Of a stretch of 64,000 nucleotides of DNA, positions 8,523 to 17,537 are shown piece by piece. The notes beneath the pieces were generated by a model. The model did no database searches. It was not told the origin of the DNA and saw nothing but the letters and a program-made list of their open reading frames with translations. The DNA is from Fidelibacterota bacterium (GTDB lineage: Bacteria; Fidelibacterota; Marinisomatia; SCGC-AAA003-L08; TS1B11), in NCBI GenBank assembly GCA_004124295.1, contig SCKI01000001.1, forward strand, positions 372,001-436,000, read 5' to 3'. A program made the position numbers and the translations under genes. How positions within the stretch are numbered: the stretch's first letter is position 1; every line of letters begins with the position of its first letter.

Positions 8523-8792
8523 ATGAAAGCCAACGGACAAACATCCACCTCGCCACGCGCCTATTGTAGTTATTGCGGTAGTTATAATGACCGCTTTTTA
8601 AGTGTCCAATCCCTCGCAGTGATATTCGATTGGACCGAAGAAGCAGTGCGATCCAAGAAGCGACGTGGTGAGCTGCCTTTCTACATCATTGGTACTCAGG
8701 TACGATTCTCCTACAACGAGATTCAAAGGCTGCTGGTCCGACATCCATCAATAGCTGAAGTGAGCCTTGATAAGCCGCGCAGCATTATCTAG
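8523..8792 (+). CDS. small helix-turn-helix protein, excisionase-like (element I)
   Basis: 89 residues: a CSYCGSYNDRFLSVQSLAV zinc-knuckle-like start, then a MerR/excisionase-type helix-turn-helix (IFDWTEEAVRSKKRRGELPF) and a wing YIIGTQVRFSYNEI. Nearly the same protein precedes each of the three tRNA-Phe integrases (also at 44519 and 49331), so it most likely is the recombination directionality factor or regulator of the module. 16 bases separate it from the integrase start. Confidence 0.75.
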   Translation: MKANGQTSTSPRAYCSYCGSYNDRFLSVQSLAVIFDWTEEAVRSKKRRGELPFYIIGTQVRFSYNEIQRLLVRHPSIAEVSLDKPRSII

Positions 8793-10051
8793 ATTGAGCG
8801 ATTGAACTATGACAAAGCGCCTACCTATCAGACCAATATTTTCCAAGAAGCCTGGTAAAAATATCATACGATTACCGGGACCCGAAAACCAAGCAGGCCA
8901 TCAAGTGCGCCGGGTTCACAATTGATCTTTGGGATGGCCTGACAAAGACACGGATCAAGCGGACTGTCCATGCCGACTACCAAACGGCAAAAGCGCATTA
9001 CCGGGAGTTAGCCGATCTCCAGCATGAGGGAAATGAATCGCTGCCCACACTTATCCGGCAAGCTTTGATCGGAACGCTCGGAGACTTGGCAGAGGAGTAT
9101 GAAAAAGCCAAATCGGAGGATTCGCTTCGAAACCGGCAACGGAGATCACCCCTTACCATCAAACGCACCCTTTCAGCAGTGAGGGCCTTCCAGCGTGCTC
9201 TAGATGGCAATCCGAGACTGGATTCCATCAAAGCCAGCACTGTTGAGAGGTTTATTCGCAAGTGCCAAAAGCAAGGCCGCAAACCTGGCGGGATCAATGT
9301 GGAACTAAGGCACCTCAAGGCTCTTTTCAATTGGGCCATGAGGCGAGAGTTGATTTTAAGGAATCCCTTTCTGGCCGTTGATATGTTTAAGACTGAACTC
9401 AAGGGACCGCGACCGCTTACGCCGGATGAGCTGGAGCGGCTATTTCTTGTCTGCCCAAAGGGAAGTCGTTGGTATCCGTTCATTATGACATACCTGTTGA
9501 CAGGTGCCAGGCTATCCGAGATACTCAAGCCCAAGCTGGCTTGGGAGAATATCGATTTTGAGCATGAGACGCTCACTCTGCCACATCGTAAAGGCGGTAA
9601 ATCAAGCGTCATTCCTATGGATTCAGTGCTTCTTTCCATATTCCGGGAACTCAGGAATAACCCATTCAAGAAAGAACATACAAACCTTATTGAGGATCAA
9701 TTGTATCCGTTCCCGCTTAACCACTCATATGTAAGCCACAAGATCAAAGAGCTCTTGAACAGAGCAGGGATCGATGCCACGGCCCATGATTTGCGGGACT
9801 CGTTTGTAAGCCATTTAATCTACCTGGGGTACTCAATCGAGGATGTAAGCAAGATGGCGGGACACTCCTCCATAAGGGTGACAGAGGCCCATTATTACGG
9901 ACAAATTGAGGAGCGCCGGAGACAAATGGTCTCAGACTTAGGACGACACTTCACAAATCGAGCTTCAAAAACAGGGACACAAAACAGGGACAAAACGCGC
10001 CCTACAGTGCCCTTTCTTGACCTATTCAATATATTAGAAGATGATAGTAAT

Positions 10052-10083
10052 AACCCCTCCATGCCTGACGACAAAGAGGGGTT
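10052..10083. terminator. hairpin next to the att core
   Basis: AACCCCTC / GAGGGGTT stem (8 bp) with a loop of 16 bases, ending 7 bases before the att core at 10091. A similar hairpin occupies the same place at 46057-46085. Probably the original integrase terminator or a recombination landmark. Confidence 0.45.
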
Positions 10084-10090
10084 TCCGACG

Positions 10091-10133
10091 GTGGCTCGGG
10101 GCGGAATCGAACCACCGACACATGGATTTTCAG
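10091..10133. repeat. tRNA-Phe attachment core, element I/II junction
   Basis: 43 bases identical to the 3' part of the minus-strand tRNA-Phe at 50901-50943 and to 46095-46137 (from GTGGCTCGGGGCGG through GGATTTTCAG). It covers the acceptor 3' strand, T arm, variable loop and anticodon loop. Sequence departs from the tRNA right after CAG. It marks the end of element I and the start of element II. Confidence 0.9.
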
Positions 10134-10377
10134 ATCATTTAGGTCTCGTCGACAAACAGAAAAAGAGTATGGAAAACGTGGCAGTAATTTGACCAATGGT
10201 GACTAATGCTGACCAGTTTACGGGCGTCTACATCGTCCAGCTGGTTACCCCACAGTACACCAAATCCATCAAGATAGTGCTGCTGAAGTAAGTGAGCCTG
10301 CCTGATTGCCAGTGAATATGGATAGCAAGGAAATGGACGATTGCTCCTCGTTTTCAGCATTGCCTATGCAGAAAATG

Positions 10378-10737
10378 CTACAAAGCAATCTCCAGAAGGC
10401 CCTCGCTTTTATTCCATTTAGGCGTAACAGAAATCTTCTTATCAACCTTAATCCCATACTGCTCAAACAGTGGTTTCGCATTGACCCTATAGATGGACTT
10501 GTTTTTCCCAATTGATCTCAAGGGGACGCCAGCCCTCACAGAATATTTCTTGGGCTTTAATCCCATCTTCGTGGCTGCAGCGTCATAGTACAATTCCACG
10601 TACTTTGCGCCCTTGAGGTATTCTTCGTAAGCACTCGAATTAAGGGAGATCTGCCCGCCTTTCAAGACACTTGCTTTTGGTGGCTTGGCGATAGGTTTCC
10701 GTCCCTTTGAGGGAGGTGAGTATTTTTCAAATGGCAT
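10378..10737 (-). CDS. small conserved hypothetical protein
   Basis: 119 residues starting MPFEKYSPPSKGRKP, then KASVLKGGQISLNSSAYEEY and KYVELYYDAAATKMGLKP. I recall a family of uncharacterised small basic proteins with this MPFEKY opening and 'YVxLYYD...GLKP' core, often in bacterial islands; no function is known to me. The fold looks mixed beta. First gene of element II, alone on its strand. Confidence 0.6.
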   Translation of the reverse strand: MPFEKYSPPSKGRKPIAKPPKASVLKGGQISLNSSAYEEYLKGAKYVELYYDAAATKMGLKPKKYSVRAGVPLRSIGKNKSIYRVNAKPLFEQYGIKVDKKISVTPKWNKSEGLLEIAL

Positions 10738-11237
10738 GTTTAACCTTGGTAATTAGTTGAATAGACACTCTGGAGTATGAAAAGATAAGCACGCGGGGCA
10801 TCTATGATGGAAGATTAAATCTCCTGAGATTATCCAACGGTTCTTGATAGCTCCTTCTCGTGTTATCAATATGTGAGATTCATAACAGGGCTTTTTAATA
10901 GAAGGGTTTCCCGTCGGTGAACTGGGTAGTTGTTACGAGGAGTTGTGACAATCAAATGAACCGAAGGAATGCCGCCTATCTCATTGTTTTATATGGAGAT
11001 CATTTTGGGGTGGGACCTATTTGGGCCCCTTCTGCATATGTGGCAAAAATGGGCTATTTCGGGTAACTAGAGGTAAGGGATCGAGATAGCTTGAATCAGT
11101 TCCAGAGGACTCCAAATTGCCAACTTGAAATGCGATCATAATTTGGCATTGAGAGGTAATTAGCCTCTTTACTGGTGTAAGTGCCTGGTTAACTTTTCCA
11201 GTAATACATTTCATAACTCATTTGCTCCGAGGATGGT
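10738..11237. other. gene-free interval
   Basis: About 500 AT-rich bases between divergent genes; no credible ORF, repeat or RNA was seen. It should contain promoters for the genes at 10737 (-) and 11238 (+). Confidence 0.5.
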
Positions 11238-14200
11238 ATGTACACACGTCTAATTGACGAATCCTCATTAGATAATTGGGTAAGAGGCAATCCCGAGCTT
11301 GCTAAGGGCGCGATTGTTGACTTGGTTTCAGCGTTAGTCAAGGCCTCATCTCCGGAACCCAATGATCGTCGATTTCCATCCTCAGATAGTATTAACCAGA
11401 CAGGGCAAGATGGGTACTTAGATGCGGTTATTGAATTTAAACCGTATGTACCAATTGGAAAGTCATATTGGGAGATAGGTGCTGGTGGGGAGAATGAAGC
11501 AAAAATAAAAGAAAAAGCAAGTAAGGACTACAGTGGGCGAACTAGAAAAATCCCAAAAAATATAAGAGATGAGTCGACATTTATTTTTATCACACCACGT
11601 TCCGGCCAGAAAGGGTGGACAACCGACTCTCAGAATGTTTGGTTGGATGAAAAAAAAGAGCGCGGTGAATGGAAGGAAGTAAAGATTATCGACGGAACAC
11701 GATTGGTCGATTGGCTGGGTCATTTCCCTGCAGTAGAAGGCCGGTTCGCAGCAAAGATGGGCAAGTATTTTGAGGGGCTGCAGCCACTTGAATTACGCTG
11801 GGAAGAGCTCAGGACCATAGGAGAGCCCCCTCCTCTTCCGCCAAAGATATTTCTTATTTACCGTGGTGATGCTGTTGATAAACTAAAAAGTATCTACTCA
11901 AAAAATAGCAACAGTTTAAAACTGTTGACTCACTACGAAGATCAAGTTGCAAACTTTGTTGCTGCTTATGTTGCATCAATTGAGGATGCAATGGTACCAG
12001 GAACTGTAGGTCGAAGTTTGATTGTATCAAATCCTGACAGTTGGCGAGCGGTTGCGAATCTCACGACCCCACATATATTCATCGCGGATTTTGATATTGA
12101 GGATACGAATGAGGCGGGAACAAGACTTCTCGAGATTGCCCGTCAAAAGGGACATGCTGTGGTATATCGCGGTAGAGTGGGAGGGATACCTGACCCGAGT
12201 AGTGTTGATTTACCGAATCCAACCAGACTTCGTCTCGAGGAGGCATTGAGGGAAGGAGGCTATTCGGAGAGTAGGTCCCGATTACTCGCAAATAAGTCTG
12301 CGGGAAAGCTAAATGTTCTTTTAAGACTATTACAAAACCTATCACCAATGCCGGGGTGGGCGAGTGGAGATGCAGCTTCCGACCTAGCAATCGCACAGCT
12401 GCTCGGCGCATGGAATGAGGAGCGGGATGAGGATAGAGCCACGGTTGAGAAACTAGTGGGAAAAGAATATGGGGAGTGGATCGGAACGATGCGTGAGGCA
12501 ACCAATCTACTGGACACTCCCCTTACTCATAAAGAGAATGTCTGGAAATTTTCAAGTCGATATGAGGGTTGGTTTGCTCTGGCTGCACATATTTATGACA
12601 GTCACCTGAAGCTCTTTGAAGTGATTGCAATTGAGGTACTCGGTGAGAAGGATCCAAAATTTGAGCTGCCCCTGGACCAACAGTATATGGCGATTGTGAA
12701 GGGCAAAGATTTTACCCACTCAAAGCAAATACGAAAAGGAATCGCTACAACATTGGCATTGCTCGGAAGCTATCCCGAACCTCTAAAACAACATTGCTCT
12801 ATGTATCTACCGGAGATCGTCGCCAACGAGGTTGTAGAGAATCTTTTCAAAGGTGCTGATGGCATAGTATGGGCAAGTCTGAATGATTTGTTACCTCTGT
12901 TTGCCGAAGCTGCGCCGGAGGTCTTTCTCAAATCTGTGGAACAGGCGATGATGGCCACTCCTTCACCTTTTATTGATGTATTTGCCCAGGAGAGTACCGC
13001 TATTTTCGGATGGAATTACATGACGGGGCTCTTATGGGCACTAGAGCTATTGGCTTGGAATGAAGAATATCTATTACAGGTAATCATTACTCTGGGTGAA
13101 CTCGCAGAACTGGACCCGGGAGGTACTTGGGCAAACCGACCCAAAAACTCAATTTGGAGCATATTGCTACCCTGGAAGCCCCAGACTTGTGCATCAATTG
13201 AAAAAAGACAATCTGCGGTCAAAACCCTATTAACAGAAATACCGGCTGTTGGCTGGCAGTTGGTAATCGATTTAATCGATTCAAATCAAAAAATCACTAC
13301 CGGAAATTATAAACCATTATGGCGCAATTGGATTCCCGATGACTGGAAAACCACGGTTACGACGAAAGAATATTATCAGCAACTGAGGATATACGAAAAG
13401 ATCGCGATTGAAGAGGCAGTGTATTCGAGCGAGAGGATCCTTGATATTTGCAACCTTCTTGACAAGTTCAGTCCTATCACACGAGCACAAGTAATTTCCA
13501 TCCTCCAATCAGAAGTGGTGATGAAATTTCCAGAAGACGAGCGAAATAAAATTTGGACAAAATTGTTAGATATCGTAACGAATCACAGGAAGTATGCCGA
13601 CGCCGATTGGGCGATGGATTCTGAGTTTGTGAATGAAATTGCGGATATAGCCAACATATTATCTCCAACCTCCGCTGCCATAAAATATCTTCGCCTCTTC
13701 GTTGAGGACGATTATAGTCTATTTGGAGATGGTGATAATTTTGAGCAGCAACAAATCGATCTCTCGAGCATCCGCATTGATGCCATTGATGAAATCTTCA
13801 ATGAAGGTGGCCCAGCAGGTGTACAGGAATTTGCTCAAGCCGCTGAATCATCGTGGAAAGTAGGCTGGACATTAGGCAAGAGTAATTTAAGTCTTGAAGA
13901 TTATATTCTCCCCAAACTTCTTGATTCGGAGGACAGAAAAGACCAGATTTTTCTGGGGTCATTCCTGGAATCGCGAGTTCAAGAAAGGGGCTGGGATTGG
14001 TTTGATTCCTTAATTAATCGTAAGTGGTCTTCTTCGCAAATTGGCAGAGCTCTGGGTTTCTTACCCTTCACCGATGAAACATGGTTGAGGGTCGAAAATC
14101 TTCTTAGAGACGAGGAGGAACAATATTGGACCACGGCAAACGTGAATCCGTATAGATATGAAGGATCCTTTGAACGAGCTATTGATTCGCTGATCAAATT

Positions 14201-15050
14201 TGGTAGACCCTATGAAGCGATAGCATGTCTAAACGCCACATTGTCTGCAAAAAAAGAAATTAGTACAAAACAGGCTATCGCTGCTTTGAACGGAATCCTT
14301 AGTGCCCCGATCGCCAATAAGCTACAAGGCATGAATGAATACCACATCCAACAGATCATAAAGAATCTCCAAGAGAGTACTGAAGTAACTCCTGAAGAAA
14401 TGATAAACATTGAATTCGGATTTTTGCCGCTTTTCCAGCTCAATGATGATATTTATCCAAAGACCATCGAACAAGACTTGGCTACAAATCCAGAATCATT
14501 TTGTGAATTAATTCGGATCCTGTACAGATCAAAAAAGGATGTCAAACAGGTCGAACCTTCAGAGGAGCAAAAAGCGATAGCAACCAGGGTCTGGCATCTG
14601 TTGAATGATTGGAGAATTGTCCCAGGTACAGATCAGGATGGTAGTTTTAATGGAAAATTGTTCGAAATATGGCTTAAGAAAATGAAGGCTTCTTGCACTG
14701 AATCCGGGCATCTTGACCCGGCGATGATTCACACGGGGCAGGTCTTAATACATGCGCCTGGTGATCCAAATGGTCTATGGATTCACACTTCAGTTGCAAA
14801 CGCACTAAATGCAAAGGACGCAGGGGATATGAGAAGTGGATTTAGCACAGCACTGTTTAATTCGCGCGGCACTCATTTTGTTGACCCTGAGGGCAAGCCC
14901 GAAATGAAACTAGCCCAAAGCTACTTTGATCAGGCTGATTCTGTGGAGGCAGTCAGCTTCCAGAGATTAGCGAGAACACTAAAACAATTGGGAAAGTCAT
15001 ACGAAAGGGAAGCCGAACGGATTAGAGATCAAGACCCATTCGACGATTGA
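11238..15050 (+). CDS. giant protein with nuclease-like head and STAND-like/helical body, probable defence protein
   Basis: 1270 residues. The head (about 1-190: GQDGYLDAVIEFKPYVPIGK, YWEIGAGGENEAK, SGRTRKIP, FIFITPRSGQKGW, LVDWLGHFPAVE) matches, from memory, a nuclease-like domain at the front of large uncharacterised bacterial proteins. Residues 200-360 look like a STAND/NACHT-type region without a P-loop: SLIVSNPDSWRAVANL, then PHIFIADFDI, GHAVVYRG, and an arm ending LANKSAGKLNVLLRLL. The rest is an alpha-helical, repeat-like sensor scaffold. It stands as a single-gene unit in the island, with a GATGGT-type leader rather than a clear SD. A one-gene anti-phage system is likely but unproven (inference). 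Confidence 0.75.
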   Translation: MYTRLIDESSLDNWVRGNPELAKGAIVDLVSALVKASSPEPNDRRFPSSDSINQTGQDGYLDAVIEFKPYVPIGKSYWEIGAGGENEAKIKEKASKDYSGRTRKIPKNIRDESTFIFITPRSGQKGWTTDSQNVWLDEKKERGEWKEVKIIDGTRLVDWLGHFPAVEGRFAAKMGKYFEGLQPLELRWEELRTIGEPPPLPPKIFLIYRGDAVDKLKSIYSKNSNSLKLLTHYEDQVANFVAAYVASIEDAMVPGTVGRSLIVSNPDSWRAVANLTTPHIFIADFDIEDTNEAGTRLLEIARQKGHAVVYRGRVGGIPDPSSVDLPNPTRLRLEEALREGGYSESRSRLLANKSAGKLNVLLRLLQNLSPMPGWASGDAASDLAIAQLLGAWNEERDEDRATVEKLVGKEYGEWIGTMREATNLLDTPLTHKENVWKFSSRYEGWFALAAHIYDSHLKLFEVIAIEVLGEKDPKFELPLDQQYMAIVKGKDFTHSKQIRKGIATTLALLGSYPEPLKQHCSMYLPEIVANEVVENLFKGADGIVWASLNDLLPLFAEAAPEVFLKSVEQAMMATPSPFIDVFAQESTAIFGWNYMTGLLWALELLAWNEEYLLQVIITLGELAELDPGGTWANRPKNSIWSILLPWKPQTCASIEKRQSAVKTLLTEIPAVGWQLVIDLIDSNQKITTGNYKPLWRNWIPDDWKTTVTTKEYYQQLRIYEKIAIEEAVYSSERILDICNLLDKFSPITRAQVISILQSEVVMKFPEDERNKIWTKLLDIVTNHRKYADADWAMDSEFVNEIADIANILSPTSAAIKYLRLFVEDDYSLFGDGDNFEQQQIDLSSIRIDAIDEIFNEGGPAGVQEFAQAAESSWKVGWTLGKSNLSLEDYILPKLLDSEDRKDQIFLGSFLESRVQERGWDWFDSLINRKWSSSQIGRALGFLPFTDETWLRVENLLRDEEEQYWTTANVNPYRYEGSFERAIDSLIKFGRPYEAIACLNATLSAKKEISTKQAIAALNGILSAPIANKLQGMNEYHIQQIIKNLQESTEVTPEEMINIEFGFLPLFQLNDDIYPKTIEQDLATNPESFCELIRILYRSKKDVKQVEPSEEQKAIATRVWHLLNDWRIVPGTDQDGSFNGKLFEIWLKKMKASCTESGHLDPAMIHTGQVLIHAPGDPNGLWIHTSVANALNAKDAGDMRSGFSTALFNSRGTHFVDPEGKPEMKLAQSYFDQADSVEAVSFQRLARTLKQLGKSYEREAERIRDQDPFDD

Positions 15051-15280
15051 TATATTTCGTTTCACGATCGATATTTACGGATTTACTCGTCCATTTATAC
15101 ATCTGCCCCACACAGATTCCCCCGCGACTTCCACATTTCAATCCTAAGCGAGAATTCATCGGTCACCATCAGAATCGAGAGCTGAAACGCCCTTAGACCG
15201 GCAGCCTGGAGCCGAATAGACGCTGACTAGATGATGGGCGGGAGCGTCGCAAGGACGAGCTTAGAGAACGAGCGGCGAGA

Positions 15281-16066
15281 TTAAATACTGTTAAAGTACC
15301 ATTGCCGATTCCTCAAACGGCGAACAGTAACCGTGGGCATTAGCTCATCAAGACGGCCAGCATCATCTACTGCTCTTAAGATTTTTCTGATCGGTAATCC
15401 ATTCCTATGATCCATTTTTTCAAATACACCTCTATCGACAAGGAAAAACATCAATTCAACAGGTTTTACATCCTTGCCAGACGTTCTACAGTATTCTTGT
15501 GCATGAAAGTTTATTTCTCTGGCCTTTTTAATTGTTAGCTCATCTAAGTACGAACTTATTAGGACTACTTCGCTTTTCCATCCTGCTTCCCGGATATACT
15601 TTCGGGCGCGAATTGCCATAAGATCGGAGAGTGCGAAATAGAACAGCTCGCCTTCCATCCACTCCAATTTTTCTAGTGTTTTTTTTAAGCGAACAGCTAT
15701 CCTTCCAACCGGACCTTGAGATGCGCTCGCTTCTGCCGAAACTACGGTCCTGCCCTTCAGCTCCCACAGTAAATCCGGTTCAGTCGCCGTCCCTGTTTGC
15801 ATCGGATTCCAAAACCAATCCGAACCAAAGTAGGGCGAGCGATTTGTTTGAAGCCATCGAAGGGCTCTGAGCAGCAAATACTTATGCGGGAGCTGATTGA
15901 GGTTTTCGTAGATGCTCTGACGTAGAGAGCCTAAGGTTTCGATACCCTGATAAAGGCTAGTGATTGGCGTAGATGAAAGTGAGTGTGCAGCCGAACGAAG
16001 ATCCTCCATCTCCTGCCTAAGCTGTACTTCTTCCAAATCTCCATCAGCTAGGCGGATCATCGCCAT
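15281..16066 (-). CDS. hypothetical protein, possible PD-(D/E)xK nuclease
   Basis: 261 residues. The centre (EPDLLWELKGRTVVSAEASAS, about 100-120, then RLKKTLEKLEW and ELFYFALSDL) has an E-x-D...E-A-S layout like the core of restriction-endonuclease-fold proteins; the metal-binding residues are suggestive only. A helical N-terminus (about 1-80) and basic C-terminus (VRRLRNRQWYF) complete it. Lies 3' to 3' with the 1270-residue gene, 230 bases apart, so it may share its defence role but is not in its operon. Confidence 0.55.
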   Translation of the reverse strand: MAMIRLADGDLEEVQLRQEMEDLRSAAHSLSSTPITSLYQGIETLGSLRQSIYENLNQLPHKYLLLRALRWLQTNRSPYFGSDWFWNPMQTGTATEPDLLWELKGRTVVSAEASASQGPVGRIAVRLKKTLEKLEWMEGELFYFALSDLMAIRARKYIREAGWKSEVVLISSYLDELTIKKAREINFHAQEYCRTSGKDVKPVELMFFLVDRGVFEKMDHRNGLPIRKILRAVDDAGRLDELMPTVTVRRLRNRQWYFNSI

Positions 16067-16429
16067 CCTCTCTTCCGACGCCGTTTATATATTCCCGGCA
16101 GCTATGCTCCACAGATTTCTAATTATCGAGAGAACAGTCTATAAGATTTTCAATTCGAACACAAGCCTAAAAATATAGGTGCAAATTTGAATAGATGATC
16201 GGCGGGTGGTGCCCCTCAACCTAGGCCAGATGTTCTTTCGCCAGAATTATTGGGTCATCCCTAATGGCAATTACAGGCAAGCAAGGAGCGTGAGATAATG
16301 GCTTTTAAAGCACATAACAAAACCTGGTACACTCAATAATCGAATTAATGTGGGGTCAAGTTTGGCGTGAATTCTATTGCTATCGACAGGATTATTCAAG
16401 TTTTAGGACAGCTATTTCGGCGGATGGGG

Positions 16430-16936
16430 TTACTTCTTGTGCTTTGCCACCATTTCCTGTATGGTCTCTTTCTTTTCTTCTGTAGTCATTTTGGAGAAGT
16501 CGTGTGTGACCTCTACTGGGACTTGTGAGCTACCCACAATGACGCCTACCAAGGAACCAACACCTGATCCTATTGCGCCAGTCATAAGCCACACAATGTG
16601 TGATAATTCACCTGCCGGCTCCGCTAATGGACCCCACACAAAATACCCGAATAGGGCACCTACCGTGCCTCCTAAGATGAAACCTTTCAGTCTATCTATT
16701 ATACGAGTCTCTTTAAGATGAATTTGTTCAATCTGTGTAACAGGTAAGGCTTGAATACGGATAAATTTGCCTGCCAGGGTATATTGACGAACATAAAGGC
16801 TATCTCCTTCAAACTTTTCTAAAGAAATATTCGACAATGTGCTGTCAGATGCGAGTACTAGTGTCACCCTCCTATTCTGCCCAAATAACGCGCCAGAGAT
16901 GATAAGGATTATGAGCATTAGTTTTAACTGTTTCAT
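16430..16936 (-). CDS. exported membrane protein with glycine-rich hairpin
   Basis: 168 residues: signal peptide (residues 1-20, ending ALFGQ), a beta-rich domain, then two hydrophobic glycine-zipper segments (GFILGGTVGALFGYFVWG and GAIGSGVGSLVGVIVGSS) and a charged Lys/Glu tail. Similar small envelope proteins are common in the FCB group; no named family is clear. Codon use is closer to the lipoprotein genes of the island than to the defence genes. Confidence 0.65.
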   Translation of the reverse strand: MKQLKLMLIILIISGALFGQNRRVTLVLASDSTLSNISLEKFEGDSLYVRQYTLAGKFIRIQALPVTQIEQIHLKETRIIDRLKGFILGGTVGALFGYFVWGPLAEPAGELSHIVWLMTGAIGSGVGSLVGVIVGSSQVPVEVTHDFSKMTTEEKKETIQEMVAKHKK

Positions 16937-16993
16937 TTCACACTCCTCAACTTGTTAATGTACGTCGTCAAAGCAAGATGAGACGCTTGGGTT

Positions 16994-17034
16994 TAAAACT
17001 AAGAGACACATTTTAGGTTTTCAAGGTTTAGCTG
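16994..17034. repeat. direct repeat copy A
   Basis: Shares 18 exact bases (TAAAACTAAGAGACACAT) and then a GGTTTAGCTG block with 26343-26383, with about three quarters identity over some 60 bases. Could be the ends of a decayed insertion or of a nested 9.3-kb element. Confidence 0.55.
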
Positions 17035-17374
17035 CCGCCTCAATTGAAGAGTCCATGGTGAGGCTACGCCGAGGCCCTGGAACCGACGGATTATGAGTAG
17101 TAAGCGTCAGACGAGGATTTTCAAAACTTCGCAGTAATTGAACAGTTTTCTCGAGCGGTGGCTTAAAAGGACACAGGCTTATAGACGGGGGCAGGGTGCG
17201 AATGTGCAATAAAGGAGCAATGGTGTGCCTGCTGGATCCTAAATACAGAGGCTCACGACGAAGATGTGGGATTTGTTGCTGTTTTATCGCAATGTTGAAC
17301 CGATTAGAGGATAGTCACGAGCGGATAATAGTCCGTTGCTTATATGTATCTCCTCGGTAGAAAACAAAGCGCGC

Positions 17375-17437
17375 CGGACTCATAATCCTCCGTCCTCCCG
17401 TCGTGAAAAGAATAAAAGTGACAAAAAAGGGTGACAA
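17375..17437. other. probable relic attachment site at a tRNA-Met-like core
   Basis: GCGCCGGACTCATAATCC looks like the anticodon arm of tRNA-Met (CAU in loop CTCATAA). It is followed by CTCCCGTCGTGAAAAG and two spaced repeats (AGTGACAA, GGGTGACAA). The same order (core, CTCCCGA.., then two GGGACAA/AGTGACAA repeats) follows the tRNA-Phe core at 46141-46192 and the relic at 1171-1221, so this is probably the arm side of another integrated element. Confidence 0.4.
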
Positions 17438-17537
17438 TGAGCATCTATAACCCCCCAACTTTTGTGTCGGAACTCTGATGGCAATGATTCCGAGAATTGA
17501 TTATCTTACAGCTACACCCAATCGTTAAGAGGATAAT

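Larger units (their letters stand above)
8809..10192 (+). pseudogene. tyrosine recombinase of element I, one frameshift
   Basis: Site-specific integrase related to those at 44780 and 49614. The ATG at 8809 opens with TKRLPIRPIFSKKPGKNI, the family start, but the frame breaks near 8866: the text reads ATATCATACGAT where ATATCTACGAT (NIYDY) is expected, one extra A. The rest (from about 8867, first in-frame start 9065) is intact with the catalytic set R (TGARLSE), K (HRKGGKS), HDLRDS, AGHSS and YY. The last codons read into the attachment core (VARGGIEPPTHGFS). Either a real mutation that immobilises element I, or a sequencing/assembly slip. Confidence 0.8.
16937..17537. other. 600-base gene-free interval with repeat and att relics
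   Basis: No coding sequence. It contains one copy of a 40-bp direct repeat (16994-17034) and a probable relic attachment site (17375-17437). An 11-bp inverted pair GGATTATGAGT (17088-17098) / ACTCATAATCC (17378-17388) matches tRNA-Met(CAU) anticodon-loop sequence in opposite orientations. Confidence 0.5.

Noticed and set aside
17057-17100. Complete tRNA-Met on the minus strand
   Set aside because: The anticodon loop and an apparent 3' end look right, but T-arm pairing fails and no 5' half is present; treated only as a possible relic.
17021-17209. 62-residue minus-strand ORF
   Set aside because: Pro/Ser-rich, no start signal, and covers the repeat and tRNA-like relic; not protein-like.
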